In this document: positions 23,171 to 32,968 of the stretch, piece after piece
How positions within the stretch are numbered: position 1 is the first letter of the stretch
Layout of the letters: each line of letters opens with the position of its first letter
Source of the DNA: Theocolax elegans
Lineage: Eukaryota > Arthropoda > Insecta > Hymenoptera > Cerocephalidae
Reading direction: 5' to 3'
DNA length: 64,000 nucleotides
Assembly (NCBI GenBank): GCA_026168455.1
Contig: CM047428.1
Span: 34,151,255 to 34,215,254 of the forward strand
The notes under the pieces: generated by a model
What the model was told of the DNA's origin: nothing
Database searches by the model: none
Seen by the model: the letters and a program-made list of their open reading frames with translations, nothing else
Program-made: the position numbers and the translations under genes

Positions 23171-24740
23171 CTCGTTACCTGCGAGGGATCCGGAAATATT
23201 ATATTTCTCCAACCCTTCCGCATCCATCATAGGTGTGCTAAAGCTACCCATATTTATCCCACTATAGATAAAAATGACAACTAATTTGCATAAGTTATCA
23301 TTTTCCAACTGGTATTTCGACTTTCCTTATTTAAGGTAATTACTGTCATATAGCGTGATATGCTGGTATATTTACCCATACGGAAGTCTTATCACTAATA
23401 AAGTCATCTATTGATTGGTTCAATAGATCACTATATTATTCCCTAGTTAACAGCGCGAAATTCGAATATAAATTTATCTCCTTACTATTATACACGTGTT
23501 CCCCCACTATCCGCGTTCCGAATTCCCCATACTGTATGCGCGCGATTCCCGTATCGATACGAGCACGGACCGCGTGGTCATTGTGCGCGCGCTTCAATCT
23601 AGAACGATTCAAGATGGCTGAGCGCGGGCCGGCACGTAAACAACGTGCCTCGCGACGAATTTCCCGGGTGTGTGCGATCCCCACCATCGGGAATAGTACT
23701 CGGGTACTACCGGGGAGTGGTGCGCAAACGAAGGTGTGCGCACGCACCGACAAAGGCTTCTCCAGGCGACGCAGTGCACGGCAACATCCCAACATCACCG
23801 CTGTCAACAAAGCCGCTTTGCAAAGAGGATTATACACCTTATCAAGTGTACTCTACCGTGTGTAATCGTAAGTGTTTTCATAATTATACATATTTAATAA
23901 CTAATTATATCTAGTAGTATAACATTTACTCCCCTTTAATTAATCCTCTCTCTCCTTAACAAACAACACTCCTTACTTTGTTTATTCCTTAATAAATAAT
24001 AACTCTTTATATTAATTTATTATTCATCACAGCCTTAATTTCACCTGTTCTTTATTACTATATTATTACTCAATTATTGGAATATTTAATTTCGATTATC
24101 TTCTTTTTTCCTAATTATATTAATCAATGAACCAATGTGTTCATCCTTCACACACCTCCCTACACGTATATTATTAGTATTTTTAAAATTCTCATTTATT
24201 TCCATTTAATACCCGTTCTTACTAATAATTATATTCATTAGTAAATATATATATTAATATAGTTCTCCTTTTTCAGATGCAGCGTGCCAAGGAGTAGCTG
24301 TCACCGAGGAAACCCCGGACACGCTGATCAAGAGTCAACCTTTGGACATCCGCATCAACCATAAGGAACGACTCGATAAGTATAATCAATTAATATTATT
24401 TATTTCATTTTTTAATTGATAATATCTATATATTCTTTTCCAGGTGACCTCAGTGATGTCCCCATATCATAAATGTTGTAAAAGTTTGATTGCCGCACGG
24501 ATGTTTGTTTTATTATCGTGACTGCTCAGCGGTACGGTTGAACTTGCCGTATTTAAATAAACGTATTTTACAAATTTAACAAGTAAACAATCAAATCTGA
24601 AATTGACCGCGAAATTTGGGATTTGGGATGGGAAGTGGCTACACAGGTACAAAAAAAACTGGCTCAAAAATCCAGACACTAACTCCAGTTCCGACGTGGT
24701 CTGCCCCTACCTCGTTTGGTTAGTCCACAATGGCTATCGG
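23171..24740. other. Unassigned, mixed-composition region
   Basis: AT-rich DNA with one GC-rich block (23520-23830) giving spurious frames on both strands. There are splice-like contexts near 24275 (TTTTTCAG) and 24440 (TTTTCCAG) and an AATAAA near 24558. It resembles the long LTRs in texture, but no ends or duplications were found. Confidence 0.35.
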
Positions 24741-24959
24741 TCGGAATTACCATCGCCAGATTCCGCGGTCTGGCGACGACCCTCGCGTTTTTACGCGGCC
24801 TATCTCTACTTCGTTTAACGGAGGGCACGACGTTCGCGATATCTCGTTCCTCGCATGGAACGGCGCTCGCTTGCGTCTCGCCGCGTGATACGTCTTTGCT
24901 CGCAGGAACCGTGTCGCGTTCGGGTTTCTCTTTCCTCGTAGGTAGATCGGCCTCGACAT

Positions 24960-25217
24960 CGTCTTTTTGGCCGTACTCATCGCCATGGTCATCCAGTGAC
25001 CAAGACTACTATGGTCAGTGACAACTTTAAACCGGTAACCTTCGATGTATGCTCTAAACTTCTTAATCGCCCATACTATGGCCAGGCATTCCCGTTCTGT
25101 GACGCTGTAATTGCGTTCGGCGAGCGAGACGATTCTACTGGCGAACTCCAGGACTCTCTCTTCTCCGCCGGCAATCTATAGCAACACTGCACCGATACTA
25201 GTATCACTAGCGTCTGT
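24960..25217 (-). pseudogene. RNase H segment of gypsy pol
   Basis: Continues in frame from the RT. The acidic residues of RNase H are visible in [22 protein letters not shown] and VTDHSSL. Two TAG stops interrupt the first third (about 25208 and 25178). After 24960 the frame drifts into Arg/Lys-rich text with no integrase zinc finger or DDE core. Confidence 0.75.
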
Positions 25218-26167
25218 CTAGACCACGTACTCACCGTTCTCATCGGGACGTTGCAGAATGGGTGCAGTCATTAACAGAACTTCAAACTGCTGGAAGGCGC
25301 TCTCTTGTTCTTCCAGCCAAACATAACTCTGGTCTTTCTTGGTCAGACGCGTTAGCGGCTCGGCTATGGTAGAATAATCGTACATGAAGCGTCTGTACCG
25401 AGATGCCATATCGAGAAACCGTCTCAGCTGCTTCAAATTCTTGGGAGCCGGATATTCTTTAATCGGCTCCGTCTTAGCTGGGTCAGGTCGTATTCCGCCT
25501 GGGTTAACTCGCAAACCCAAATATCTCACTTCGGGCTGGCAGAAACACATTTTTCCCAGTCAACAGATAATCCGGCTTCTACCAAGCGAGTTAACACCTC
25601 GATCAACAGTTTCTTATGCTCTTCAAAAGACTCAGTGACAATAATGATATCGTCGATCATGCGTCGGAATGTCGCGCCAGCAATTGCCAATCCATACAGT
25701 ATACGAGTAAACTGGAATAAACCCATTGCAGGTACCGTACAATCCGCTATCGGGCGCGCCTCCATCTGTAGAGGTTTCAGATGGTACGCACAGTGCATAA
25801 AGGATACGCATCAGGTTTCGTCAAAGCATTGACGTCCCTAACATCGATGCAAAAACGCCTATCATTCTTATCCTTCTTCGCCATCACCACGACGCTGGAC
25901 CAACCGCTTTTCGAGGGTTCAATAACGCCAGTCTCGAGCATCTCGCGAACTTGACGTTGCATTTCCTCTCGAATCTTATCAGAGACGGGGTAATACCTCT
26001 GTTTGATCGCCGATTATGCGTTCGTCATCGTAAGAACGGCCGGTCTTTAGCAAGCTTGTGGACAACACTTGGTCTAGAAGTTCGCGTAATTGTGTAAGCT
26101 CTACTTTTGTTACGTCAGCGACACCTGCGGACGATAATGAAGCATTGCTACTTTCCATACTTGTCAC
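25218..26167 (-). pseudogene. Gypsy-type reverse transcriptase, broken
   Basis: Three overlapping frames spell a Ty3/gypsy RT: fingers (MLETGVIEPSKSGWSS, RFCIDVRDVNALTKPDAYPL) in 25962-25777, palm (GLFQFTRILYGLA, IDDIIIV) in 25798-25526 and connection (YPAPKNLKQLRRFL, YSTIAEPLTRLTKKD) in 25550-25218. A deletion joins the palm helix directly to IDDIIIV, removing the stretch normally found before the YxDD motif. Frameshifts lie near 25965, 25790 and 25540. Confidence 0.82.
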
Positions 26168-26203
26168 TTCCAGCTGTAGGACTTGATCCGTTCCCTTTAG
26201 AAA

Positions 26204-26758
26204 TCAACGGTCGGAATCTGGGTCTAGGATGGCTCGGAACGCTCGGATAAAATTTACTCCGATGTAACTTTCAACATCCAGGTTCGGTATAATCGCAACA
26301 TGTATTTCTCGAGTCTCTTTACCGATGGTAAATGGTAGCATTATGTGACCACACAATGGATGAATACTACCATCAGCGATCTTGGCATTACCAGCTCGCG
26401 ACTCGAGAAGCGACCTGCCTAGAGCGGTTGTTAACTGCATACCGCTCGGACCCATTACGGTTGTCGATGCACCTGGATCGAACAAAGCTCGGATCCGGAA
26501 TCCAACTACGTCAACCTGACACCACCAGCGCGTCTCGTCCTCGGCACGGTAACTTCGTCGGCTAGTGCTGGATGCCATTAACTTTAAGACATTGCAGGTC
26601 TCTGGATCCATTCCGACTTCTTGAGATCTGTCAAGAATCAATCCTTTCCTTTTCTGCTTAACTGCAGCTGGACTATTTCGGTAATCGGCACTCAGACCTT
26701 TACCCTCCTTGGGGACTCCCTGTCCTTTGGGGTATGCGATTGTCCCCTCTAACTGCAT
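26204..26758 (-). pseudogene. Retropepsin-like protease segment
   Basis: Aspartic protease that would cut the gag-pol polyprotein. The active-site segment reads ALFDPGAST, where the family has Asp-Ser/Thr-Gly, so the second catalytic residue is replaced by Pro. The flap and C-terminal region (SYIGVNFIRAF) are recognisable. 184 codons open, overlapping the end of gag by a few bases in another frame. It is followed by the RT after a break at about 26200. Confidence 0.72.
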
Positions 26759-26759
26759 C

Positions 26760-27989
26760 CCCGCGCGTTTGGGCAGTCAGGGCACGTCCTGACGGTGGAC
26801 CCCAACTTACCACAAGTGTGGCACTTGATCGGCTTAGGGAAATCTTTTTTCTTCTTGATCTTCTTCCTTAAGTCCGACGATTCTCCAAGCTTCGAGGATG
26901 AACCACTCGATGACTGTCGATCGGGACTTTCACGTGTCTCCTTCCCCCTTCTCCTAAACCGAGGAGGATACTTGTGGGTTTTCTTCCTAGGTGGTGTATC
27001 TTTATCCACTTTAACTCCAGCTGTCTGGCTACTCGTTCGCATGGTTCTAAGGATTTCCTCCAGGACTTTTGTGAGCCGTTCAATCGGATCTTCCCGACTC
27101 GGCTCAGTCACTTCTTTAGCCACGCTTGCTACCTTGGGCTTGGCGGTCGGCCGCTTCTTGGACTTTGCCTTGCAAGCAAGTTCCGGCAGCATTAAATCTT
27201 CCTCTGCTGGAGACGGTCGATATAACTTTTCACGCTCGAGCGATTGCTCGGCGTCCATCGCCAGCTTCAATAAATATTCTATTGATTTGGTTTCAGCTCT
27301 CTTAATAACCGCTGAAGCTGAGGTAGCATGTGATCCAACATGATGAACGACGCTAATTGGCCGGATTCGTAAAAGTCCTTCAGAATAGGGTAGCGAGAGC
27401 TGGAACATGGATGCTGTCTCGGTCTCCGTGTGTCACCCCTACCCCAAGGTCCTCCAGCATCTGCCTGAGGTGCTTGAGACCCCTCAGGCTCTACCTGCAT
27501 TTGTTGTGGCCTGATGTCCGTCTCGTCCAGGGTGTATTACGTATAGGTATTGTGGAACTGTGGAGCTGGAATGGCTCACGGGTTTTGTTTGAGATGGAGG
27601 CTTGTGCATTGTTTGGCAAGTTCAATTTGCCGTGGACTGTGTGCATCTAAGCTTCCAGCTCCTTAGCCCGTTCTGTCAAGGTGGATAATCTGCTTATTTG
27701 CTCCGCTAACATCGAAGCAAAATTCTTTGGTATCTCGAACTAAGCGCTCGGATCAGATACCACAGTTATCTACTCTTTCTTGTCGGCTTCTTGGTCGGAG
27801 GTGTCTGACTGCTCATCTTCCTCTCGCTCGTTCGTATCTTCTACTTCTAGAGCAACAGTCCTCTGTAGCACCTCTACTGCATCTGAGTCAGAATCCGGGT
27901 TCGGAATCTCCGGATTCTGGGCGCCTGAATCTGTTCGCAGGATTGCGTACCAATCAATTGATCGACTTGCGTGGTTATCGATTCCGCCA
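26760..27989 (-). pseudogene. Gypsy-type gag remnant
   Basis: Starts at ATG 27989 (MAESITTQVDRL). A Glu/Asp-rich N-terminal stretch after a frameshift, a capsid-like segment at 27500-27280 (RYPILKDFYES) and a Lys/Ser-rich linker follow. At the C-terminus is a nucleocapsid knuckle CHTCGKLGSTVRTC (about 26830-26780). The His ligand of the usual CCHC knuckle is replaced by Ser, so zinc binding would be impaired. At least two frameshifts separate the N-terminal and C-terminal parts. Confidence 0.7.
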
Positions 27990-29160
27990 TTTTGTTCTCA
28001 ACAAAATTAAAGCTACGCTTGTATACACAAAAAAATTTTTTGAGTCGCTTTTCGCTTTACCTATGCAAGGTACGCTTTTCTTCAAATTATTAGGTGGCTT
28101 TAAGTAATAAAATTATTGGGCGACTATGTTGAAGAACCAATTCTTTATCAAAACAGGCGTACGGAAAGTTCAATTTTCGAAGCGTGTAGGATGCTTTGAA
28201 AATAAACAATCCCGTTCGTATTTTGAAATAAGATTCGTTTCTGCACGCGATGTATTGAAAGTCGCCGGCGACACAATTATCTATATTATTACAATAAATA
28301 TGAGTGCTAAAACTAAAGATTAATTGATTCGTTCATTATTATAATTTCACGTTTATTTTTTTTTAAGACGTATGTGAATTTTCTAATAAGAAAATGTAAT
28401 TGTACTGATTGTTTGTGCATGCGCAGGTACTTCTTGTTGTTTTCAAATGAATTAATAAATAATTGTGTGTACTCAAATTATTGTGTTTTATTATTTCTTA
28501 TTATGATTACATAATTTTTTTTTTAATATGGATTATCAGCGCCCGCCCTTGGCCATCAGTCACTCGCTACGCTCGTGCCTGCAAATGCTGGCGGGCGCTG
28601 ATCAATCTTTCTCTCTCGTTGTCTTTTTCTCTCCGTCTCTCTCTCTTGCTCTCTTTATATTTTTTTGTTGAACTTTCCGCAACTTGTGTTGAAAAGTAGT
28701 ATATAATACTCGTGCGGAGTAGTGTTCCCACTCGTGCATAATTTTCTTTTGCAATGACCGTGCTAAGAGACTCATCGTTATAAGGCAACAAATATACATT
28801 TTTATTAATATTTCGAGCACTTTGCCCAGATATTTTGACCATAAGTGATCTTAATGATTTAGACCTACATTGGAAATTTATAGGCAGTTTCCGACTATAA
28901 AAAGACATCATTTAGACAGTGTTAGGTTCCAGAGTCCGGAGCAGAATTGGCTTACAAGAGTGTGACACCATACAAATTCATGAAAATAGGCATATAATGC
29001 AACAATGTGCTAAAATATCAACTTTGATTCTCTGTTACTTAAAATAGTGGCACCGAAAAAATCTGAAAAATTTCAAGGGTCAACTACTGGACATCTCTAA
29101 AACATATTTCTACAGTTATAGCAATATTCATTTTTTTCATCTTTGATTTCACAGAAAACC
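27990..29160. other. Unassigned AT-rich region
   Basis: Would contain the 5' LTR of the gypsy relic if one survives; I found no repeat of it on the left. CT-rich simple repeat at 28607-28655. A 114-codon minus-strand frame (28567-28911) partly overlaps that repeat and I do not recognise it. No other content. Confidence 0.4.
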
Positions 29161-29174
29161 ACCCATATATATAT

Positions 29175-29382
29175 TGTAACGGGGTACGGATTGAATATAA
29201 GGAATAAAAAAATCAACGGAGGTATCGGGTCGCGATCCCACGATCCCGGGAGCGCGAGGCAGAAGCCTCACCACTGCGCTACCATTCGCAATTATCCCGG
29301 CTAGTCGACTTGGTCCTATCGACGATCATCGCCGATAATCCAGGGACCTACCTGCGCCGGCACTCGAAATCTGTACCCGTAA
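29175..29382 (-). repeat. TRIM-1 LTR, left copy (3' LTR in element sense)
   Basis: Matches 29813-30024 at most positions. On the minus strand it contains TAGCGCAGTGG (complement of 29271-29281), which fits the tRNA A-box consensus, and GGGATCGCGACCC (complement of 29227-29239), a B-box-like sequence with about three mismatches. Confidence 0.82.
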
Positions 29383-29812
29383 TATCCCCCACCCAAACGC
29401 TACCTACGCCCTCGGGGAGCCGTTTGATCACTTTGATCATCAAAGCTAGAGAGGCGAAGGTCGTCACTGCTCGACCGGTGTCAAGAAGACCGTTTCCTGA
29501 GCACCGGGAGCCTTGTTAGGGATAGCCGTGCGTTTGCACCACTACGCTTGAGATCCCAGAAACTCAAGCTCCCCTACGTCTAGTGCCTACCTTGGAGGTG
29601 TACTGCGTATACGTATACACACTGTGGACCCGAGAAACACATGCTTTTCTCCTACAGTTGTACCTCCGCACTTTTTACTTTCTCGCGGGGAAATCCACCG
29701 GGACTGTGGTGATGGGTATGGGAGTTTGTGACCGACTTTGGTCGAGCATGAGCCAGGCGAAGATAAATTTCTTCGTCTCTTTTGGCAACTGGGTTTTTGA
29801 GTTGGGCGCCAT

Positions 29813-30024
29813 TGTAACGGGGTACGGATTGAATATGAGGAATAAATAAATCAAACAAAAGTATCGGGGCGCGAACTCACGATCCCGGGAGCGCGAGGTA
29901 GAAGCCTCACCACTGCGCTACCATTCGCAATTATCCCAGCTAGTCGACTTGGTCCTATCGACGATCATCGCCGATAATCCAGGGACCTACCTGCGCCGAC
30001 ACTCGAAATCCGTATCCGTTGTAA
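29813..30024 (-). repeat. TRIM-1 LTR, right copy (5' LTR in element sense)
   Basis: Second LTR. A box TAGCGCAGTGG is the complement of 29910-29920; B-box-like GTTCGCGCCCC is the complement of 29867-29877. The start of the repeat abuts the primer binding site at 29801-29811. Confidence 0.82.
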
Positions 30025-30029
30025 TATAT

Positions 30030-31835
30030 TGTAACGGTATTAATTATTAAAATACGTTTTAAATTGAATTAATATCGTTTAGTAAACGCGACTCTTCAAC
30101 ATAAGAACTTTTCGCGGAAAAAGCGCGGCGAACGAACAACGATCCGTGCGTAAGGGAGGGAGAGAGGACCTCTAGATGGCCCACGGAAAATTCAGTACGG
30201 CTAAGGACGGCCAACGCTACGGTTCGGCTAGGCCGAGTTACGCCCGAATAGGCGACACGTGTGAGGGAACTCTAACGCAACGCAAACGAGCGATCGAGAA
30301 TCGGTACGTTTCTTGGGGTACGCGTGCTACTTCCGTAGATGCGAGGAAACACAGCGAGCCCAAGGAAGCGCGGCTCGATTTACAAGGGGAGTACTTGACC
30401 TCCGGGAAATGGATCTTACCTAATTTGGTATGTCTTTTATAATATAACTAGGGGGGCCGAGCCCCCCTACGTGCTGCCGCGCGCCAACCCCCCACGCGCA
30501 TCGCGCGCAAGTTTCTATCATCAGGCTGCGTCTTAAGCGTTATAAGGCACGACCGAATATAGCTCGCGCTTCGCGTTCGCACCGTTTCTGGTTTTTGTTA
30601 TTTTATAAAATAATAATAATAATAATAATTAGAATTGTAATTATAGTATGCAGAATTATTATTTTGCATATACATATATGTTCTAATAATAAATTTAAAA
30701 TGTATTTATAGTTGTTAAATTATAGATATTATTCTAATATTCTGAAAATCAATGTATTGAAGAAAAAAGTGTTGTTCCTCAAATATCTCAAAAATTAAAA
30801 AAAAAAAAATTTGATAAGACAGAAGTAATAGGAAACATATGTTTGAAAGAAGAGGTAACGTGATTTGAAAAAAAAATACATATATACATAATTTACATAT
30901 GTTTATATAAAACCATATAGTTTTTTTTTACATCAATGTTTCTTCTAAAGAATATTTGGTAAAACAATGTTAATGGCACTTAATTTTTGGACAGTAAAGG
31001 TAAGTAAATGTGATAAAATATTGTACAATTGAAATTTGTCTATATGTAACCATATAATTAATTTATTTATTCGATATAGAGCAACATTCATGTATATTGT
31101 TTAAATTTGTTAATTTTATATTAACTGGTATAACTGTTTATGTTGATTATGTTCCTGAAATTGAAATTTAATTTAAGAAAAATAGTTAATATTATTTAAT
31201 ATTAAAGATAGGCTTATATTTAGAAAAAATTCGTTATGTTTATTTAACGTTCAAGTACAAATTTTTCAAGTTTAAGAACAAAGTTTTTTGTTTAATTTTA
31301 TTTAAAAATTTTAATTAAATTTTAATATAAAATTTTAGAAAAATTTGGACATATTGAAAACATGCTTTATAGGGTTTGACGTTTAGATTTCTTTTAAAAT
31401 TTTATTTTTGTGTGTGGTAAATATTTATTATTGTTTTATATTTTTTATATCAAATTTTGTTATAAAAATATTAGTTTTTAGGCACGATCGTTATGAGCCT
31501 TATATTTTGTCATCGAAAAAAGTGTTGTTCCACGAATATCTCAAAAAGTTATTACCCGATTTGTCTGAAATTTTGAGGGTAGTTTTCTCTACTTATAAGA
31601 AGGTGCTGGTTCTATTTCCAGCCTCCGCAGTGAAACCATATTAAAGTTATAACAAAGTTTACATGTCTTTAAATAACGGATTTCTTTCATTCTTTGTACA
31701 ATATCTCGAAATAGACAGCTTTTACAAAAAAAATGTAAAGACATAAAATGTTCGTATTAAAAAGACGCAGCTTTTTCCCATTTAACATAGTATATTTTTT
31801 CCACTAATTTTGGCGCTAGAGACTCGCAAATATGC
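30030..31835. other. Unassigned region with GC-rich block and hairpin
   Basis: 30080-30440 is GC-richer and has an 88-codon plus frame that I do not recognise and do not call. 30451-30467 is a hairpin with seven-base arms (GGGGGGC/GCCCCCC). 30470-31800 is very AT-rich. A dispersed phrase around AATATCTCAAAAAGTTATTA occurs at 30762-30800, 31515-31560 and 32521-32570, hinting at decayed copies of one repeat. Confidence 0.4.
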
Positions 31836-32058
31836 TGTGGCATGAGACTTTTAAGTGCTGAATAAAAAATGAAGCGGGCGTCGGGTCTTGAACCCGAGCC
31901 CCTTCGGATCCGAAGGCGTTCACGCTAACCACTGCGCTACGCCCGCACTGGTCGTAGCGCCTGCTTATTGCTCTTATATGCTACCGATACCGCGCCGTCT
32001 CGCGGTGTCGGTAATGCTAGCATCTATATGACAAGTGGATTAAATCCACCTTGTCACA
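31836..32058 (-). repeat. TRIM-2 LTR, left copy (3' LTR)
   Basis: Minus strand begins TGTGACAAGG with a hairpin (32029-32058) and ends TGCCACA. It contains the tRNA-like segment 31874-31946. Confidence 0.92.
31874..31946 (-). other. tRNA-like segment inside TRIM-2 LTR
   Basis: 73 nt. The seven-base acceptor stem GCGGGCG/CGCCCGC and the five-base T stem TCGGG/CCCGA pair perfectly. The A box TAGCGCAGTGG and B box GGTTCAAGACC are close to consensus. The anticodon arm does not pair in the standard register; CCTTCGGATCCGAAGG forms its own palindrome instead. It is therefore probably a Pol III promoter or structural module, not a working tRNA. An identical module, apart from one base, is at 32310-32382. 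Confidence 0.75.
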
Positions 32059-32271
32059 ATCCCCCCCACCAAACCGTCGAGTGTCTGTAAGACATCGAGA
32101 CGTATTATAGGCTGGGGAGGAGGCATTGCTTTTGCTCTTTGCTCACTAGAACAATTCCCTCAAATTATTCTAGGAGCGCTGCTGCTGGGGAAGGCTGCTT
32201 AGGAAGGGATTAGGGACTATTTACAATATTTACAGGTTTTATGCAGGTGGGTTTTTTACGTTGGGCGCCAT

Positions 32272-32494
32272 TGTGGCATGAGACTTTTAAGTGCTGAATA
32301 AAAAATGAAGCGGGCGTCGGGTCTTGAACCCGAGCCCCTTCGGATCCGAAGGCGTTCACGCTAATCACTGCGCTACGCCCGCACTGGTCGTAGCGCCTGC
32401 TTATTGCTCTTATATGCTACCGATACCGCGACGTCTCGCGGTGTCGGTAATGCTGGCATCTATATGACAAGTGGATTAAATCCACCTTGTCACA
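32272..32494 (-). repeat. TRIM-2 LTR, right copy (5' LTR)
   Basis: Near-identical to the left copy. Its tRNA-like segment is 32310-32382 and its terminal hairpin 32465-32494. It sits directly against the primer binding site 32258-32270. Confidence 0.92.
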
Positions 32495-32498
32495 ATGC

Positions 32499-32968
32499 AA
32501 ATATCATAAAATTGAAAAATAAAAAAATCGTTTTCCACAAATATCTCAAAAAGTTATTACTCGATTTAGTTGAAACCTTAGTTACAAAAAGTAAATTCAA
32601 GATTTTTTAACATTTTACCTTTTAAACAACGTGAATGATATATATGATATACTTGTTGAGTGAAACCGTTTACTTTCAATAATGAATGACTAGGATTTTG
32701 GAAAGTTGACAATGATTGCGGAGCACTACCGTAACTACTAGCTAAGAAACCTTTGTTTGAACTTATATCAGCACTACTTCTGTAAATATTTGTTTATACA
32801 ATATTACTACACAAGAATAATTAAAAGAGTGCAGTAATGTTATGTACAGTGCAAGTTTTCACCGTGTGTATCTGTCATGATAAGATTTGTCAATTCAACT
32901 ACAAATTTAAATGGCAGGCACATATTTAATAACAGTATTTAGTATACGCTTATACCTGGAATATAATA
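32499..32968. other. AT-rich spacer
   Basis: Holds the third copy of the dispersed AATATCTCAAAAAGTTATTA phrase (32521-32570). Nothing else recognised. Confidence 0.4.

Larger units (their letters stand above)
24750..27989 (-). mobile_element. Decayed Ty3/gypsy gag-pol, integrase missing
   Basis: Minus-strand coding relic in the order gag, protease, reverse transcriptase, RNase H. No integrase follows, and no flanking LTRs were identified. Stops and frameshifts are spread through every domain, so it is an old dead copy. Its gag is unlike the one at 5640-7819, which indicates a different family. Confidence 0.8.
29175..30024 (-). mobile_element. TRIM-1: miniature LTR element
   Basis: Two ~210-bp direct repeats (29175-29382 and 29813-30024) flank a 430-bp non-coding core. 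Read on the minus strand, the core starts with TGGCGCCCAAC (complement of 29801-29811). This is complementary to the 3' end of insect tRNA-Lys(CTT) including its CCA, and is thus a primer binding site. The core ends with a purine tract GGGTGGGGGAT (complement of 29383-29394) against the other LTR. A 5-bp duplication TATAT (29170-29174, 30025-29029+1000) flanks it. There is no gag or pol, so an autonomous LTR element must supply the enzymes. The LTRs contain tRNA-like A and B boxes. Confidence 0.82.
31836..32494 (-). mobile_element. TRIM-2: miniature LTR element
   Basis: Two 223-bp LTRs (31836-32058 and 32272-32494) differ at about three positions, so the insertion is young. They flank a 213-bp core and are bounded by a 4-bp duplication ATGC (31832-31835, 32495-32498). 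On the minus strand the primer site TGGCGCCCAACGT (complement of 32258-32270) matches the tRNA-Lys(CTT) 3' end, and a purine tract GGTGGGGGGGAT (complement of 32059-32070) precedes the 3' LTR. LTR ends are canonical TG...CA. The core is too short for any gene. Each LTR carries a 73-nt tRNA-like sequence and opens with a bulged hairpin. Confidence 0.92.

Noticed and set aside
23436..23914. Frames of 89-133 codons on both strands
   Set aside because: Low-information Arg-rich text in a short GC-rich block; no domain and no single favoured frame.
28567..28911. 114-codon minus-strand frame
   Set aside because: Partly encoded by a CT simple repeat, no recognisable domain, no supporting neighbours.
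30176..30442. 88-codon plus-strand frame in a GC-richer block
   Set aside because: No domain and no start or splice support; could be a fragment of an unknown repeat, but not callable as a gene.
31874..31946. Candidate functional tRNA (Arg-like CTTCGGA loop)
   Set aside because: The anticodon stem does not pair in the standard register, and the sequence is a fixed part of both LTRs of a miniature retroelement.
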